Counted from the first letter of the stretch, positions 51,609-61,189 are shown. The stretch: DNA of 64,000 nucleotides from Candidatus Delongbacteria bacterium (GCA_041675285.1 JBAYTZ010000005.1:124001-188000); one strand, 5' to 3'. Translations and numbers: made by a program. The notes: a model not told the origin generated them from the sequence alone.

Positions 51609-54371
51609 ATGAGCCCAGCTCCCTGGCTTCACCAGGCCGAACCGCGCGTCCTGGACGCTTTTTACCAGCAGTATCTCCAGGACCCCGCCGCGCTGCCCGC
51701 CGACTGGCAGCGCTTTTTCGAGGGCTTCGAGTTCGCCCGCCGGGCGCCGGAGGCCCTGGCCGCCGCCGGGCCGGACTCAGAGACCGCCTGCAGCGAACCC
51801 GTCCGCCGGGTGCGCGAGGACTTCGAGCGCGAGAGCCGCGTGCTGGCCCTGATCGAGGGCTACCGCCAGCGCGGCCATCTGTTCACGCGCACCAACCCCG
51901 TCCGCAGCCGGCGCCGCTACGCGCCGGACCTGGGCCTGGCCACCTTCGGCCTCGGGCCGGAGGATCTGGAGCGGCCCTTCCACGCCGGCCAGAGCCTGGG
52001 CCTGGGCACCGCCCCCCTGCGCGAGATCGTCGCCCACCTGGAGGAGACCTACTGCCGCAGCGTGGGCGTGGAGTACCGCTTCATCCGCAGCCCGCGGGTG
52101 GTGGCCTGGCTGCAGGAGCGGATGGAGCGCACGCGCAACCAGCGCGCCTGGACGCCCGAGGAGCGGCGCCAGGTCTACCGGATGCTGACGCGCACGGTCC
52201 TGCTGGAGAAGCTGATGCACACGCGCTTCGTGGGGCAGAAGCGCTTCTCCATCGAGGGCGTGGACGCGGTGATTCCCGCCCTGGACGCCGTGCTGGGGCT
52301 GGGCGCCGGGCTGGGCATCCGCGAGTTCGTGATCGGCATGCCGCACCGCGGGCGCCTGAACGTGCTGGCCAACGTGCTGGGCAAGCCCCTGCGCCAGCTC
52401 TTCGCCGAGTTCCAGGACCTGGACTACGAGGACGTGGACTTCACCAACGACGTGAAGTATCACCTGGGCTACTCCAACGACCGCCAGCTGCCCGGCGGCC
52501 GCAGCGTGCACCTGAGCCTGGCGCCCAACCCCTCGCATCTCGAGGCCGTGGATCCCGTGGTGGAGGGGATCGTGCGCGCCAAGCTCGAGTTCCGCCACGA
52601 GGGCGACGCCCGCCGCATCGCGCCGATCCTGCTCCACGGCGACGCCGCCGTGGCCGGGCAGGGCGTGGTGGCCGAAGTGCTGCAGATGTCCCAGTTGCCC
52701 GGCTACCACACGGGCGGGACCATTCACCTGGTGTTGAACAACCAGGTGGGCTTCACAACGGGCTATCTGGAGGGGCGCAGCAGCACCTACTGCACGGACG
52801 TGGCCAAGGTCACCCTCTCGCCCGTCTTCCACGTGAACGGCGACGACGTGGAGGCCGTGATCCACGCCGTGGAAGTGGCGCTGGAGTTCCGCCAGGAGTT
52901 CGGGCGCGACGTGTTCATCGACATCCTGGGCTATCGCAAACACGGACACAACGAGGGCGACGAGCCGCGCTTCACCCAGCCCCTGCTCTACGAGGCCATC
53001 AGCCGGCACCCCGACGCGCTGGAGATCTACCGGCGGCAGCTGGTGGAATCCGGCGCCATGAGCGAACTGGAGGCCCGCGAGATCGAGCGCGCCTTCCGCG
53101 AGGAGATGGAGACCGAGCTGGCCGCCGCCGCCGGCCTGAAAGTGGTCCCGCGGCGCGAACACTTGGGCGGGGTCTGGCACGGCCTGCGCAGTGCGCGGCC
53201 CGAGGATTTTCAGCAGCCCTCCCCGGAGACCGGCGTGGAGTTGGACGTCCTGCGCGAGACCGGCCGCCGGCTGCTGGACGTGCCCGCGGAACTGAAGGTC
53301 ATTCCCAAGGCACGCCGGCTCTTCGAACAGCGGCGCGCGCTGCTGGAGGAGGGCCGGGCGCTGGACTGGGCGCTGGGGGAGAGCCTGGCCTACGCCACGC
53401 TGCTGCGCGAGGGCCATCCCGTCCGCCTCTCCGGCCAGGACAGCGTGCGCGGCACCTTCAGCCACCGCCACGCCGCGCTGACGCTGGAGGATTCCGCCGA
53501 GCGGCTGGTGCCGCTGGCCCGGCTGGAGCCCGGCCAGGCGCCCTTCACGGTGCTGAATTCGCCCTTGAACGAGTACGGCGTGCTGGGCTTCGATTACGGC
53601 TACAGCACGGCCACGCCGGCGGGCCTGACCCTCTGGGAGGCCCAGTTCGGCGACTTCGCCAACGGCGCGCAGATCATCTTCGACCAGTTCCTCAGCTGCG
53701 GCGAGACCAAGTGGCACCAGCACAGCGGGCTGGTCTGCCTGCTGCCCCACGGGTACGAGGGCCAGGGTCACGAGCACAGCAGCGCCCGGATGGAGCGCTT
53801 CCTCCAGCTCTGCGCCGGGGCCAACCTGCAGTGCGCCAACGTCAGCACGCCGGCCAACTTCTTCCACCTGCTGCGCCGGCAGCTCAAGCGGCCCTTCCGC
53901 GTGCCACTGATCGTCTTCGCGCCCAAGAGCCTGCTGCGCCTGCCGGCCTGCGTCAGCCCGCTGGCGGACTTCGGTCCGGGAACGCGCTTCGAGGAGGTGC
54001 TGGACGACCGCACGGCGGATCCGGACCGGGTGACCCGCGTCCTGCTGGTGAGCGGCAAGCTGTCCTACGAGCTGGAGGCCCGCCGGACGGAGGAGGGGCG
54101 GCAGGACGTGGCCATCCTGCGGCTGGAACAGCTGGCGCCCCTGCCCGAAGCCCGGCTGGCCGCGGCCCTGGAGTGCTGGCCCAAGGCCACGCGCTGGCTC
54201 TGGGTGCAGGAGGAGCCGGAAAACATGGGCGCCTGGAGCTGGCTGCAGCGCAGCTTCCGCCTGCGGCCGCTGGAACTGGTCTCCCGGCGCGCAGCCGCGG
54301 CCCCGGCGACGGGGGTCAGCGTGCGCCATCGAACCGAACAAAAATTGCTGGTGGACAAGGCCTTCGCCTGA
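51609..54371 (+). CDS. sucA: 2-oxoglutarate dehydrogenase E1 component
   Basis: E1 decarboxylates 2-oxoglutarate with thiamine diphosphate and reductively acylates the lipoyl group of E2. The 920-residue product has the family N-terminus (SPAPWLHQAEPRVLDAFYQQYLQDP), GMPHRGRLNVLANVLGKP, the ThDP site GDAAVAGQGVVAE...LNNQVGFTT, GYRKHGHNEGDEP, and the transketolase-like half (SGQDSVRGTFSHRHAAL, QEEPENMGAW). ATG at 51609 is used because the conserved region begins there; ATG at 51588 is possible, and longer starts would translate the repeat arm. sucB follows after 42 bases. Confidence 0.96.
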   Translation: MSPAPWLHQAEPRVLDAFYQQYLQDPAALPADWQRFFEGFEFARRAPEALAAAGPDSETACSEPVRRVREDFERESRVLALIEGYRQRGHLFTRTNPVRSRRRYAPDLGLATFGLGPEDLERPFHAGQSLGLGTAPLREIVAHLEETYCRSVGVEYRFIRSPRVVAWLQERMERTRNQRAWTPEERRQVYRMLTRTVLLEKLMHTRFVGQKRFSIEGVDAVIPALDAVLGLGAGLGIREFVIGMPHRGRLNVLANVLGKPLRQLFAEFQDLDYEDVDFTNDVKYHLGYSNDRQLPGGRSVHLSLAPNPSHLEAVDPVVEGIVRAKLEFRHEGDARRIAPILLHGDAAVAGQGVVAEVLQMSQLPGYHTGGTIHLVLNNQVGFTTGYLEGRSSTYCTDVAKVTLSPVFHVNGDDVEAVIHAVEVALEFRQEFGRDVFIDILGYRKHGHNEGDEPRFTQPLLYEAISRHPDALEIYRRQLVESGAMSELEAREIERAFREEMETELAAAAGLKVVPRREHLGGVWHGLRSARPEDFQQPSPETGVELDVLRETGRRLLDVPAELKVIPKARRLFEQRRALLEEGRALDWALGESLAYATLLREGHPVRLSGQDSVRGTFSHRHAALTLEDSAERLVPLARLEPGQAPFTVLNSPLNEYGVLGFDYGYSTATPAGLTLWEAQFGDFANGAQIIFDQFLSCGETKWHQHSGLVCLLPHGYEGQGHEHSSARMERFLQLCAGANLQCANVSTPANFFHLLRRQLKRPFRVPLIVFAPKSLLRLPACVSPLADFGPGTRFEEVLDDRTADPDRVTRVLLVSGKLSYELEARRTEEGRQDVAILRLEQLAPLPEARLAAALECWPKATRWLWVQEEPENMGAWSWLQRSFRLRPLELVSRRAAAAPATGVSVRHRTEQKLLVDKAFA

Positions 54372-54413
54372 CGCAAGTTCCGGCGGCGAGGCGGGTGCGA
54401 AAGGATGCCGAGC

Positions 54414-55622
54414 ATGGACATTCTCATTCCCAGTCCGGGTGAGTCCATCACCGAAGTGGTGGTGGCCGCTTGGCTAAAGCCCGATGGCGCGGCCGTGGAG
54501 GCCGACGAGGAGATTCTCGAGCTGGAGTCCGAAAAGGCCACGCTGGTGGTGGCGGCCCCTGCGCCGGGCATCCTGCGCGTGGAGCTGCCCGCCGGCAGCA
54601 CGGCCCGAGTGGGGCAGGTGGCCGGGCGAATCGAGACCGCCGCCGCGGGCGACCCGGCACCGGCTGTGGCGCCTGCGCCGAAGGCAGCCCCCGCCCCGCA
54701 GCCGGCGATTCCCGCCTCCGCCGTCGTCTCCGGGACCTCCCCGGCGGCGCGCAAGCTGCTGGACGAGCGGGGCCTGGATCCCGCCCAGGTGACCGGCAGC
54801 GGCAAGGCCGGCCGGATCACCAAGGCCGACGTGCTGGCTGCGTCTCACGCAGAGTCCGCCGAGCCCGCCCAGCCCGTGGCGGCTCCGGCCCCGGTCGCTG
54901 CGGCACCGGCCGCCCCGTCCGCGCGCAGCGAGACCCGCAGCCCCGTCAGCCCGCTGCGCCAGAAACTGGCCCAGCGTCTGGTGGCCGTGCGCACCCAGAC
55001 CGCCATGCTCACCACCTTCAACGAGGCGGACCTGAGCGCGGTGAAGGCCCTGCGAGCGAGCTGGCGCGAGCGCTTCCGCGAGCTGCATTCGGTGGATCTG
55101 GGCTTCATGAGCTTCTTCGCCGCCGCCGCCGTGCGCGCGCTGCAGGAGTTTCCGACGGTGAACAGCCGGCTGGAGGGTGAGGAGCTGGTGGAGCCGGGCT
55201 ACGTCGATCTGGGCATCGCCGTGAGCGCGCCCAAGGGCCTGGTGGTGCCCGTGATCCGCGACGCCCAGGGACTGGGCCTGGACGGACTGGAGGCGGAGAT
55301 CGCCCGCCTGGCGGGCCGCGCCCGGGAGAACCGCATCACCATCAAGGAGATGACGGGCGGGACCTTCACCATCTCCAACGGCGGCGTGTTCGGCAGCCTG
55401 CTCTCCACGCCGATCCTCAACCCGCCCCAGTGTGCGATCCTCGGCCTGCACGCCATCCAGGACCGGCCCGTGGCCGTGAATGGCCAGGTGGTGATCCGGC
55501 CCATGATGTACCTGGCCCTCTCCTACGACCACCGGCTGATCGACGGCCGCGAGTCCGTGGGCTTCCTCAAACGGATCAAGGAGCTGGTGGAGGAGCCGGT
55601 GCGGCTCCTGCTCAAGGTCTGA
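54414..55622 (+). CDS. sucB: Dihydrolipoamide succinyltransferase (2-oxoglutarate dehydrogenase E2)
   Basis: E2 carries the swinging lipoyl arm and transfers the succinyl group to CoA. The 402-residue protein starts with a lipoyl domain (MDILIPSPGESITEV; lipoyl K41 in LESEKATL). An Ala/Pro-rich linker and the E1/E3-binding domain follow (SPAARKLLDERGLDPAQVTGSGKAGRITKADVL). After a second linker comes the catalytic domain with FTISNGGVFGSLLSTPILNPPQ and active-site SYDHRLIDG. ATG at 54414 has AAAGGA ten bases upstream and is preferred over 54405. Confidence 0.95.
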   Translation: MDILIPSPGESITEVVVAAWLKPDGAAVEADEEILELESEKATLVVAAPAPGILRVELPAGSTARVGQVAGRIETAAAGDPAPAVAPAPKAAPAPQPAIPASAVVSGTSPAARKLLDERGLDPAQVTGSGKAGRITKADVLAASHAESAEPAQPVAAPAPVAAAPAAPSARSETRSPVSPLRQKLAQRLVAVRTQTAMLTTFNEADLSAVKALRASWRERFRELHSVDLGFMSFFAAAAVRALQEFPTVNSRLEGEELVEPGYVDLGIAVSAPKGLVVPVIRDAQGLGLDGLEAEIARLAGRARENRITIKEMTGGTFTISNGGVFGSLLSTPILNPPQCAILGLHAIQDRPVAVNGQVVIRPMMYLALSYDHRLIDGRESVGFLKRIKELVEEPVRLLLKV

Positions 55623-55642
55623 GGGCCATGCTCCGGCAAAGA

Positions 55643-55767
55643 ACCACAGAGGCACGGAGGCACAGCAAGAGACCGGGATTGAGACTGGAGTGCAGCCGCA
55701 GTCACTCTCCGGTGGACGGTTCGGCCTCACAAGCTCCTGCTGGCTGTGTCCCCGTGTCTCTGTGGTT
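55643..55767. repeat. Intergenic inverted repeat, CACAGAG family, copy G
   Basis: The left arm ACCACAGAGGCACGGAGGCA lies at 55643-55665. The right arm CTGTGTCCCCGTGTCTCTGT with GGTT lies at 55744-55767. It separates sucB from lpd. The interior is short and unlike that of copies A, C and E. Confidence 0.82.
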
Positions 55768-55818
55768 GGTTCTGCAAGAAGGGCGGCCCAAAAGCCGCAA
55801 ACGTACGAGGTGGATCGG

Positions 55819-57216
55819 ATGAAGGTAGATGTGACGGTGATCGGCGGCGGGCCGGGCGGCTATGTGGCGGCCATCCGCTGCGCCCAGCTGGGCATGAGCG
55901 TGGCGTTGGTGGAACAGTACGAACGGCTGGGCGGCACCTGCACCAACGTGGGCTGCATTCCCTCCAAGGCGCTGCTGGATTCCAGCGAGCGCTTCCACGA
56001 GGCGGCCAAGAGCTATGGCAACCACGGCATCCTGCTGGACAACCTGCGCGTGGACTGGGCGGCCATGCGGGCGCGCAAGGACAAGGTCGTGCAGCTCACC
56101 GCGCTGGGCATCGACAAGCTGATGGAGAAGAACAAGATCACGCGCCTGCAGGGCGTCGGCCGCTTCCTTGCGCCGAAGCGCGTGGCCGTGGACGGGCCCG
56201 CGGGCACCACCGAGCTGGAGAGCCGGCACGTGATCGTCGCCACGGGCTCCAAGCCGCTGGACCTGCCCTTCTGCCGCATCGACAAGGAGCGGATCATCTC
56301 GTCCACCGAGGCCCTCAATCTGCCCGAGATTCCCAAGCGGCTGCTGATCATCGGCGCGGGCGTGATCGGGCTGGAGCTGGGCAGCGTGTTCGCCCGGCTG
56401 GGCACGCGCGTGGAGGTGGTGGAGGCGCTGGAACGCTGCATTCCCGGGATGGACAGCGAGCTGGGCAAGGAGCTGGAGCGCAGCCTGAAGAAGCTGGGCT
56501 TCGTGTTCCACCTGGGCGCGCGGGTGGGCAAGGTGGAGCGCCAGGGCGACGAGGTGCTGGTGGAGGCCGTCTCGGCCAAGGGCAAGGAGCTGGCCCTCAA
56601 GGCCGACTACTGCCTGGTGGCCATCGGGCGCAAGCCCAACACCCAGGGCCTGAACCTCGAGGCCGCCGGCCTGGCCACGGATGCCCGGGGCTTCTTGCCC
56701 GTGGACGGGCAGCTGCAAACAAAGGTCCCCGGCATCTACGCCATCGGCGACGTGATCGGCGGCGCCATGCTGGCCCACAAGGCCGAGGAGGAGGGCGTCT
56801 TCGTGGCCGAGATCCTGGCCGGTCAGAAGCCCGCGCTCAACCACCACCTGATTCCCGGCGTGGTCTACACCTGGCCCGAAGTGGCGGCGGTGGGCTTCTC
56901 GGAGAACGATCTGCAGGCCCAGGGCCGGGCCTTCAAGAAGGGCGTCTTCCCCTTCATGGCGCTGGGCCGGGCCCGGGCCGCCGGGGAGAAAGAGGGCTTC
57001 GTGAAGATCCTGGCCGATGCGCAGACCGACGAGATCCTGGGCGTGCAGATGATCGGCCCGCGGGCGGCGGACCTGATCGCCGAGGCCGTGACGGCACTGG
57101 AGTACAAGGCCTCGGCGGAGGACGTGGCGCGGATCTGCCACGCCCACCCCACCTATGCCGAGGCCATCAAGGAGGCGGCCCTGGCCGCCACGGGCGACCG
57201 CGCCCTGCACTTGTAG
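55819..57216 (+). CDS. lpd: Dihydrolipoamide dehydrogenase
   Basis: E3 reoxidises dihydrolipoyl groups using FAD and NAD+ for the 2-oxo acid dehydrogenase complexes. The 465-residue product has the FAD motif VIGGGPGGYVAAIRCAQLG, redox pair C41 and C46 in GGTCTNVGCIPSKALL, and the NAD-binding LLIIGAGVIGLELGSVF. GIYAIGDV and the active-site HAHPTYAEAIKEA follow near the end. GAGGTGG precedes the ATG; a longer frame reads through the repeat. It very likely serves the SucAB complex upstream. Confidence 0.97.
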   Translation: MKVDVTVIGGGPGGYVAAIRCAQLGMSVALVEQYERLGGTCTNVGCIPSKALLDSSERFHEAAKSYGNHGILLDNLRVDWAAMRARKDKVVQLTALGIDKLMEKNKITRLQGVGRFLAPKRVAVDGPAGTTELESRHVIVATGSKPLDLPFCRIDKERIISSTEALNLPEIPKRLLIIGAGVIGLELGSVFARLGTRVEVVEALERCIPGMDSELGKELERSLKKLGFVFHLGARVGKVERQGDEVLVEAVSAKGKELALKADYCLVAIGRKPNTQGLNLEAAGLATDARGFLPVDGQLQTKVPGIYAIGDVIGGAMLAHKAEEEGVFVAEILAGQKPALNHHLIPGVVYTWPEVAAVGFSENDLQAQGRAFKKGVFPFMALGRARAAGEKEGFVKILADAQTDEILGVQMIGPRAADLIAEAVTALEYKASAEDVARICHAHPTYAEAIKEAALAATGDRALHL

Positions 57217-57225
57217 CGAGCGCGG

Positions 57226-57364
57226 ACAGGAAGGGACACGAAGTCCACGATGCCACGGGAAGAGCACGAAGGTGCAATTGGATTGAGATCCGCTCCATGA
57301 ACACCCCGGGCAACCTGCCTCCCAATGCTCCGTGTTCTTCGTTCTCTTCGTGAGCTTCGTGTCT
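57226..57364. repeat. Intergenic inverted repeat, CACGAAG family, copy 2
   Basis: The left arm AAGGGACACGAAGTCCACGA plus GAAGAGCACGAAG lies at 57230-57271. The right arm CTCCGTGTTCTTCG, CTCTTCGTGAGCTTCGTGTC lies at 57329-57364. It is the second member of the family seen at 3988-4145 and fills the gap between lpd and the M3 peptidase. Confidence 0.78.
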
Positions 57365-57413
57365 GCTTTGGATGGTTCGTTTGAAATCCACCATTAGATA
57401 GACGGGACCCCTC

Positions 57414-59456
57414 ATGAGTCAATCCACCGATCCCTTCGCCCCTTTCCAGGTGGCGGACGACGAGTTCAAGAGCCTGGTCTTCGACGGCATCGCCGTGGAG
57501 CACTACCTGCCCGCCGTGCGGGAAGGCCTGCAGCGCACGCGCGCCCGGGTGGAGGCCATCAAGTCCAACCCCGCCCCACCGGATTTCCAGAACACCATCG
57601 TCGCGCTGGAGCGCGCCAACGAGGATCTGGAACTGGTGGCCGGCGTCTACTTCCTGCTCTTCGGCGCCCACGGCACGCCCGAGTTGCACGCCCTCTCCGA
57701 CCAGATCAGCCCGCTCCTGGCCGAGCTGGAGTCCGATCTGAGCCTGGATCCCGTGCTGTTCGCGCGGATCGAGGCCGTCCACAGCCAGCGTGCCGGGCTG
57801 GGCCTGGACCCGGAGTCCCTGCGCCTGCTGGAGAAGACCTGGCTGGGCTTCACGCGCAACGGCGCCCTGCTGCCCGAGGAGAAGAAGGCCCGCCTGCGGG
57901 CCATCGACCAGGAGCTGTCCACCCTGAGCCCGCAGTTCTCCAAGAACGTGCTCAAGGCCACCAACGCCTGGGAGCTGCATCTGACGGCTGAGTCCGACTT
58001 GGCCGGCCTGCCCGAATCCGCCCGCGCGGCCATGGCCCACGAGGCCTCCAAGCGCGGCAAGGAGGGCTGGGTGGCCACGCTGCACGCCCCGTCGATGATC
58101 CCGTTCATGACCTACAGCGCGCGCCGGCCGCTGCGCGAGCAGATGTGGCGTGCCTACAACAGCCGGGCCCTGGGCGGCGAGCTGGACAACCGGCCGCTGA
58201 TCCGCAGCATCGTCGCCCTGCGCCAGGAGCGCGCCAAGCTGCTGGGCTACGCCACGCATTCGCACTACGTGCTCGAGGAGCGGATGGCCCGCCACCCGGG
58301 CGAGGTGCTGGGCTTCCTGGACCGCATGCTGGCGGCCTCGCGCCCGGCGGCGGAACGCGACGTGGCCCAGGTGCGCGAGTTCGCCCTGAAGCAGGACGAC
58401 CTGCAGGAGCTGCGGCCCTGGGATTTCGCCTACTACAGCGAGCAGCTCAAGAAGCACCTGTTCGACTTCGACGAGGAGGTGTTGCGCGCCTACTTCCCGC
58501 TGGAGCGCGTGCTCGAGGGCATGTTCCAGGTGGCGACCCGCCTCTACCAGCTGGACTTCGAGGAGCGCAAGGAGATCTCCACCTGGCACGAGGACGTGCG
58601 CGTCTTCAAGGTGAGTCGCGCTGGCGCGCTGGTGGGCCTGTTCTACGTCGACCTCTTCCCGCGGGACACCAAGCAGGGCGGCGCCTGGATGACCGGCCTG
58701 CGCGACCAGGGCCTCTGGCGCGGCTCGCCCACCCGGCCCCACGCGGGCATCGTCTGCAACTTCACGCCCTCCTCCCCCGAGCGCCCCAGTTTGCTGCGGC
58801 TGGATGAGGTGCGCACGCTATTCCACGAATTCGGCCATGCCCTGCACGGCCTGCTCTCGGAGTGCACGTACCAGTCCATGGGCGGCACCTCGGTCTACTG
58901 GGATTTCGTGGAGCTGCCCAGCCAGATCATGGAGAACTGGACCACCGAGCACGAGGCCCTGGCGCTGTTCGCCGGCCACTACCAGACCGGCGAGCCCGTC
59001 CCGGCGGAGCTGATCGAGAAAGTGCGGGCGCTGCGGACTTTCCAGGCGGGCTACACGTGCCTGCGGCAACTGAATTTCGGTCTGCTGGACATGGCCTGGC
59101 ACGGCAAGGAACAGGATCTGCAGGAGGACCTGGAGGCCTTCGAGCTGCGCGAACTCGAGCGAACGCGCGTGCTGGCCCCCGTGCCGGGCACGTCCACGTC
59201 CACGGCCTTCAGCCACATTTTCGCCGGCGGTTATTCCAGCGGCTATTACAGCTACAAGTGGGCCGAGGTGCTGGATGCCGACGCCTTCGAGGCCTTCCTG
59301 GAGGAGGGGCTGTTCAACCCGGCCACGGCCGAGCGCTTCCGCGCCCACATCTTGAGCCGGGGCAACAGCGCGCATCCGATGGATCTGTACGTGGCCTTCC
59401 GGGGCCGCCAGCCGGATCCCGAGGCCCTGCTGCGCCGCGACGGTTTGATTTCCTGA
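57414..59456 (+). CDS. M3-family oligopeptidase (Dcp/oligopeptidase A-like)
   Basis: This cytosolic zinc peptidase degrades oligopeptides. The 680-residue protein has the M3 zinc motif HEFGH near residue 470 (LFHEFGHALHGLLS), preceded by GLFYVDLFPRDTKQGGAWM and followed by FVELPSQIMENW. The C-terminal GYSSGYYSYKWAEVLDADAFEAF is characteristic of the Dcp/OpdA branch. The absence of an export signal fits cytosolic Dcp. It is transcribed alone, ending at a strong terminator. Confidence 0.94.
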   Translation: MSQSTDPFAPFQVADDEFKSLVFDGIAVEHYLPAVREGLQRTRARVEAIKSNPAPPDFQNTIVALERANEDLELVAGVYFLLFGAHGTPELHALSDQISPLLAELESDLSLDPVLFARIEAVHSQRAGLGLDPESLRLLEKTWLGFTRNGALLPEEKKARLRAIDQELSTLSPQFSKNVLKATNAWELHLTAESDLAGLPESARAAMAHEASKRGKEGWVATLHAPSMIPFMTYSARRPLREQMWRAYNSRALGGELDNRPLIRSIVALRQERAKLLGYATHSHYVLEERMARHPGEVLGFLDRMLAASRPAAERDVAQVREFALKQDDLQELRPWDFAYYSEQLKKHLFDFDEEVLRAYFPLERVLEGMFQVATRLYQLDFEERKEISTWHEDVRVFKVSRAGALVGLFYVDLFPRDTKQGGAWMTGLRDQGLWRGSPTRPHAGIVCNFTPSSPERPSLLRLDEVRTLFHEFGHALHGLLSECTYQSMGGTSVYWDFVELPSQIMENWTTEHEALALFAGHYQTGEPVPAELIEKVRALRTFQAGYTCLRQLNFGLLDMAWHGKEQDLQEDLEAFELRELERTRVLAPVPGTSTSTAFSHIFAGGYSSGYYSYKWAEVLDADAFEAFLEEGLFNPATAERFRAHILSRGNSAHPMDLYVAFRGRQPDPEALLRRDGLIS

Positions 59457-59501
59457 ACAAAGACGGAGTTCACAGCGGGACTCCTGCTGAGGGTCTAACA
59501 A

Positions 59502-59531
59502 GGGAAGCCGGCTCTGTCGGCTTCCCTTTTT
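59502..59531 (+). terminator. Rho-independent terminator after the M3 peptidase gene
   Basis: A 9-bp perfect stem GGGAAGCCG/CGGCTTCCC with a 7-base loop is followed by five T, 45 bases beyond the stop codon. Confidence 0.93.
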
Positions 59532-59619
59532 CATGATTCCGGGGCGGCGCCCGGGTGTCTGCCCCGGCTCGGGGCCGGGAAATTGGTTCATTTCCGAGTG
59601 CCGTGAGCGGGCGGCCGCC

Positions 59620-59650
59620 TTGCGCAAAGGAGAGGACGGAACTACCTTTG
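59620..59650 (+). promoter_or_regulatory. Bacteroidota-type promoter TTG-N20-TACCTTTG for gdhA
   Basis: TTG at 59620-59622, a 20-base spacer and TACCTTTG at 59643-59650 match TTG-N19/20-TAnnTTTG at every fixed base. This is the best such match in the window. It lies between the preceding terminator and gdhA and predicts a leader of about 135 nt. Confidence 0.75.
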
Positions 59651-59654
59651 CCCC

Positions 59655-59790
59655 GCATCCAGGACGCGGGTCTGAAAACCGGTCCTGTTCCTTGCTTAAC
59701 AGGCAGACTCCTGGCTCCCCACGGGGAGCTTGACATCAGGTGGGCCAACAGCGGCCCGGTTGACAACGGGTTAACGAAGAGGAGAGACCC
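59655..59790 (+). promoter_or_regulatory. Structured 5' leader of gdhA
   Basis: The 334-base gap between the peptidase and gdhA holds the terminator, the promoter and this leader. The leader contains a 7-bp stem GCTCCCC/GGGGAGC (59714-59729), then GGGCC/GGCCC around AACAGC (59742-59757), and finally AGAGGAGAG as ribosome-binding site. No known riboswitch class is recognised, and no U-tract follows the stems. Confidence 0.42.
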
Positions 59791-61134
59791 GTGAGCAGTG
59801 CGTATATCAGCAAAATACTGGATGGTGTGAAGACTCATCATCCGGGACAGCCTGAATTCCATCAGGCGGTCGAGGAAGTTCTGACCTCCTTGGAGCCCGT
59901 GCTGGCTCGCCATCCGGAATTTGAGCAGAATGCCATTCTGGAGCGCATGGTGGAGCCCGAGCGCGTGGTCATGTTCCGGGTGCCCTGGGTGGACGATCAG
60001 GGCAAGGTCCAGGTCAACCGCGGCTACCGCATCGAGATGAACAGCGCCATCGGCCCCTACAAGGGCGGCCTGCGCTTCCATCCCACTGTCAACCTGAGCA
60101 TCCTCAAGTTCCTGGCCTTCGAGCAGGTCTTCAAGAACAGCCTGACCACGCTGCCCATGGGCGGCGGCAAGGGCGGCTCCGACTTCCAGCCCAAGGGCAA
60201 GAGCGACAACGAAGTGATGCGCTTCTGCCAGAGCTTCATGACCGAGCTGTCCCGCCACATCGGCCCCAACACCGACGTGCCGGCGGGCGACATCGGCGTG
60301 GGCGGCCGCGAGATCGGCTTCATGTTCGGCCAATACAAGCGCCTGCGCAACGAGTTCACGGGCGTCCTGACGGGCAAGGGCATCGGTTGGGGCGGCAGCC
60401 TCATCCGCCCGGAAGCCACGGGCTACGGCGCCGTGTACTTCCTGGAGGAGATGCTGAAGAAGAAGGGCCAGGACCTCAAGGGCAAGACCGTTTCCATCTC
60501 CGGCTACGGCAACGTGGGCACCTTCATCGTCGAAAAGATCAACGAGCTGGGCGGCAAGGTCGTCACCCTGGGCGACGAGTACGGCTACGTGCATGATCCC
60601 GACGGCATCAAGGGCGAGAAGCTCGAGTTCATGAGCACGCTCTGGGCCGTCTACCGCAAGAGCGCCAAGGAGTACGCGGACAAGTTCGGCGTGACCTGGG
60701 TGCCCGGCAAGCGTCCGTGGGAAGTCAAGGTCGACGTGGCCATGCCCAGCGCCTGCGAGAACGAGCTGGACGCCGCCAGCGCCAAGACCCTGGTGGCCAA
60801 CGGCTGCATCGCGGTGGTGGAAGCCGCCAACATGCCCTGCACGCCGGAAGCGGTGGAAATTTTCCACGCCAACAAGGTCTTGTTTGCCCCGGGCAAGGCG
60901 GCCAACGCCGGCGGCGTGGCCACCAGCGGCCTGGAAATGAGCCAGAACAGCCTGCGCATGTCCTGGAGTCGCGAAGAGGTGGACGCCCACCTGCATCGCA
61001 TCATGAAGAGCATCCACGAAGCTTGCTACACGGCCGCCGAGACCTACGGCCACCCGGGCAACTACGTGGTGGGTGCCAATATCGCGGGCTTCCTCAAGGT
61101 CGCCGGCGCCATGCTGGACCAGGGCATCGTCTAA
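59791..61134 (+). CDS. gdhA: NADP-type glutamate dehydrogenase
   Basis: GdhA aminates 2-oxoglutarate to glutamate. The 447-residue product has the usual length of hexameric small GDHs. It shows YRIEMNSAIGPYKGGLRFHPTVNLSILKFLAFEQVFKNSLT, the catalytic Lys in PMGGGKGGSDFQPKG, the DVPAGDIGVGGREIGFMFGQYK signature, and the nucleotide-binding SGYGNVGTF. The start is GTG with a strong GAGGAGAG. The first 50 or so codons are noticeably less GC-rich (AAA, ATA, ACT, CAT codons) than the rest, a pattern seen in highly translated genes. It links nitrogen assimilation to the 2-oxoglutarate node served by sucAB. Confidence 0.96.
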   Translation: MSSAYISKILDGVKTHHPGQPEFHQAVEEVLTSLEPVLARHPEFEQNAILERMVEPERVVMFRVPWVDDQGKVQVNRGYRIEMNSAIGPYKGGLRFHPTVNLSILKFLAFEQVFKNSLTTLPMGGGKGGSDFQPKGKSDNEVMRFCQSFMTELSRHIGPNTDVPAGDIGVGGREIGFMFGQYKRLRNEFTGVLTGKGIGWGGSLIRPEATGYGAVYFLEEMLKKKGQDLKGKTVSISGYGNVGTFIVEKINELGGKVVTLGDEYGYVHDPDGIKGEKLEFMSTLWAVYRKSAKEYADKFGVTWVPGKRPWEVKVDVAMPSACENELDAASAKTLVANGCIAVVEAANMPCTPEAVEIFHANKVLFAPGKAANAGGVATSGLEMSQNSLRMSWSREEVDAHLHRIMKSIHEACYTAAETYGHPGNYVVGANIAGFLKVAGAMLDQGIV

Positions 61135-61158
61135 GCCCGGGTCGATCCTGATTGTGCG

Positions 61159-61189
61159 GCGGCGCTCCCGGTTGGGGGCGCCGCTTTTT
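61159..61189 (+). terminator. Rho-independent terminator after gdhA
   Basis: An 11-bp stem GCGGCGCTCCC/GGGGGCGCCGC (one T-G pair) with loop GGTT is followed by five T, 24 bases beyond the gdhA stop. Confidence 0.93.
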
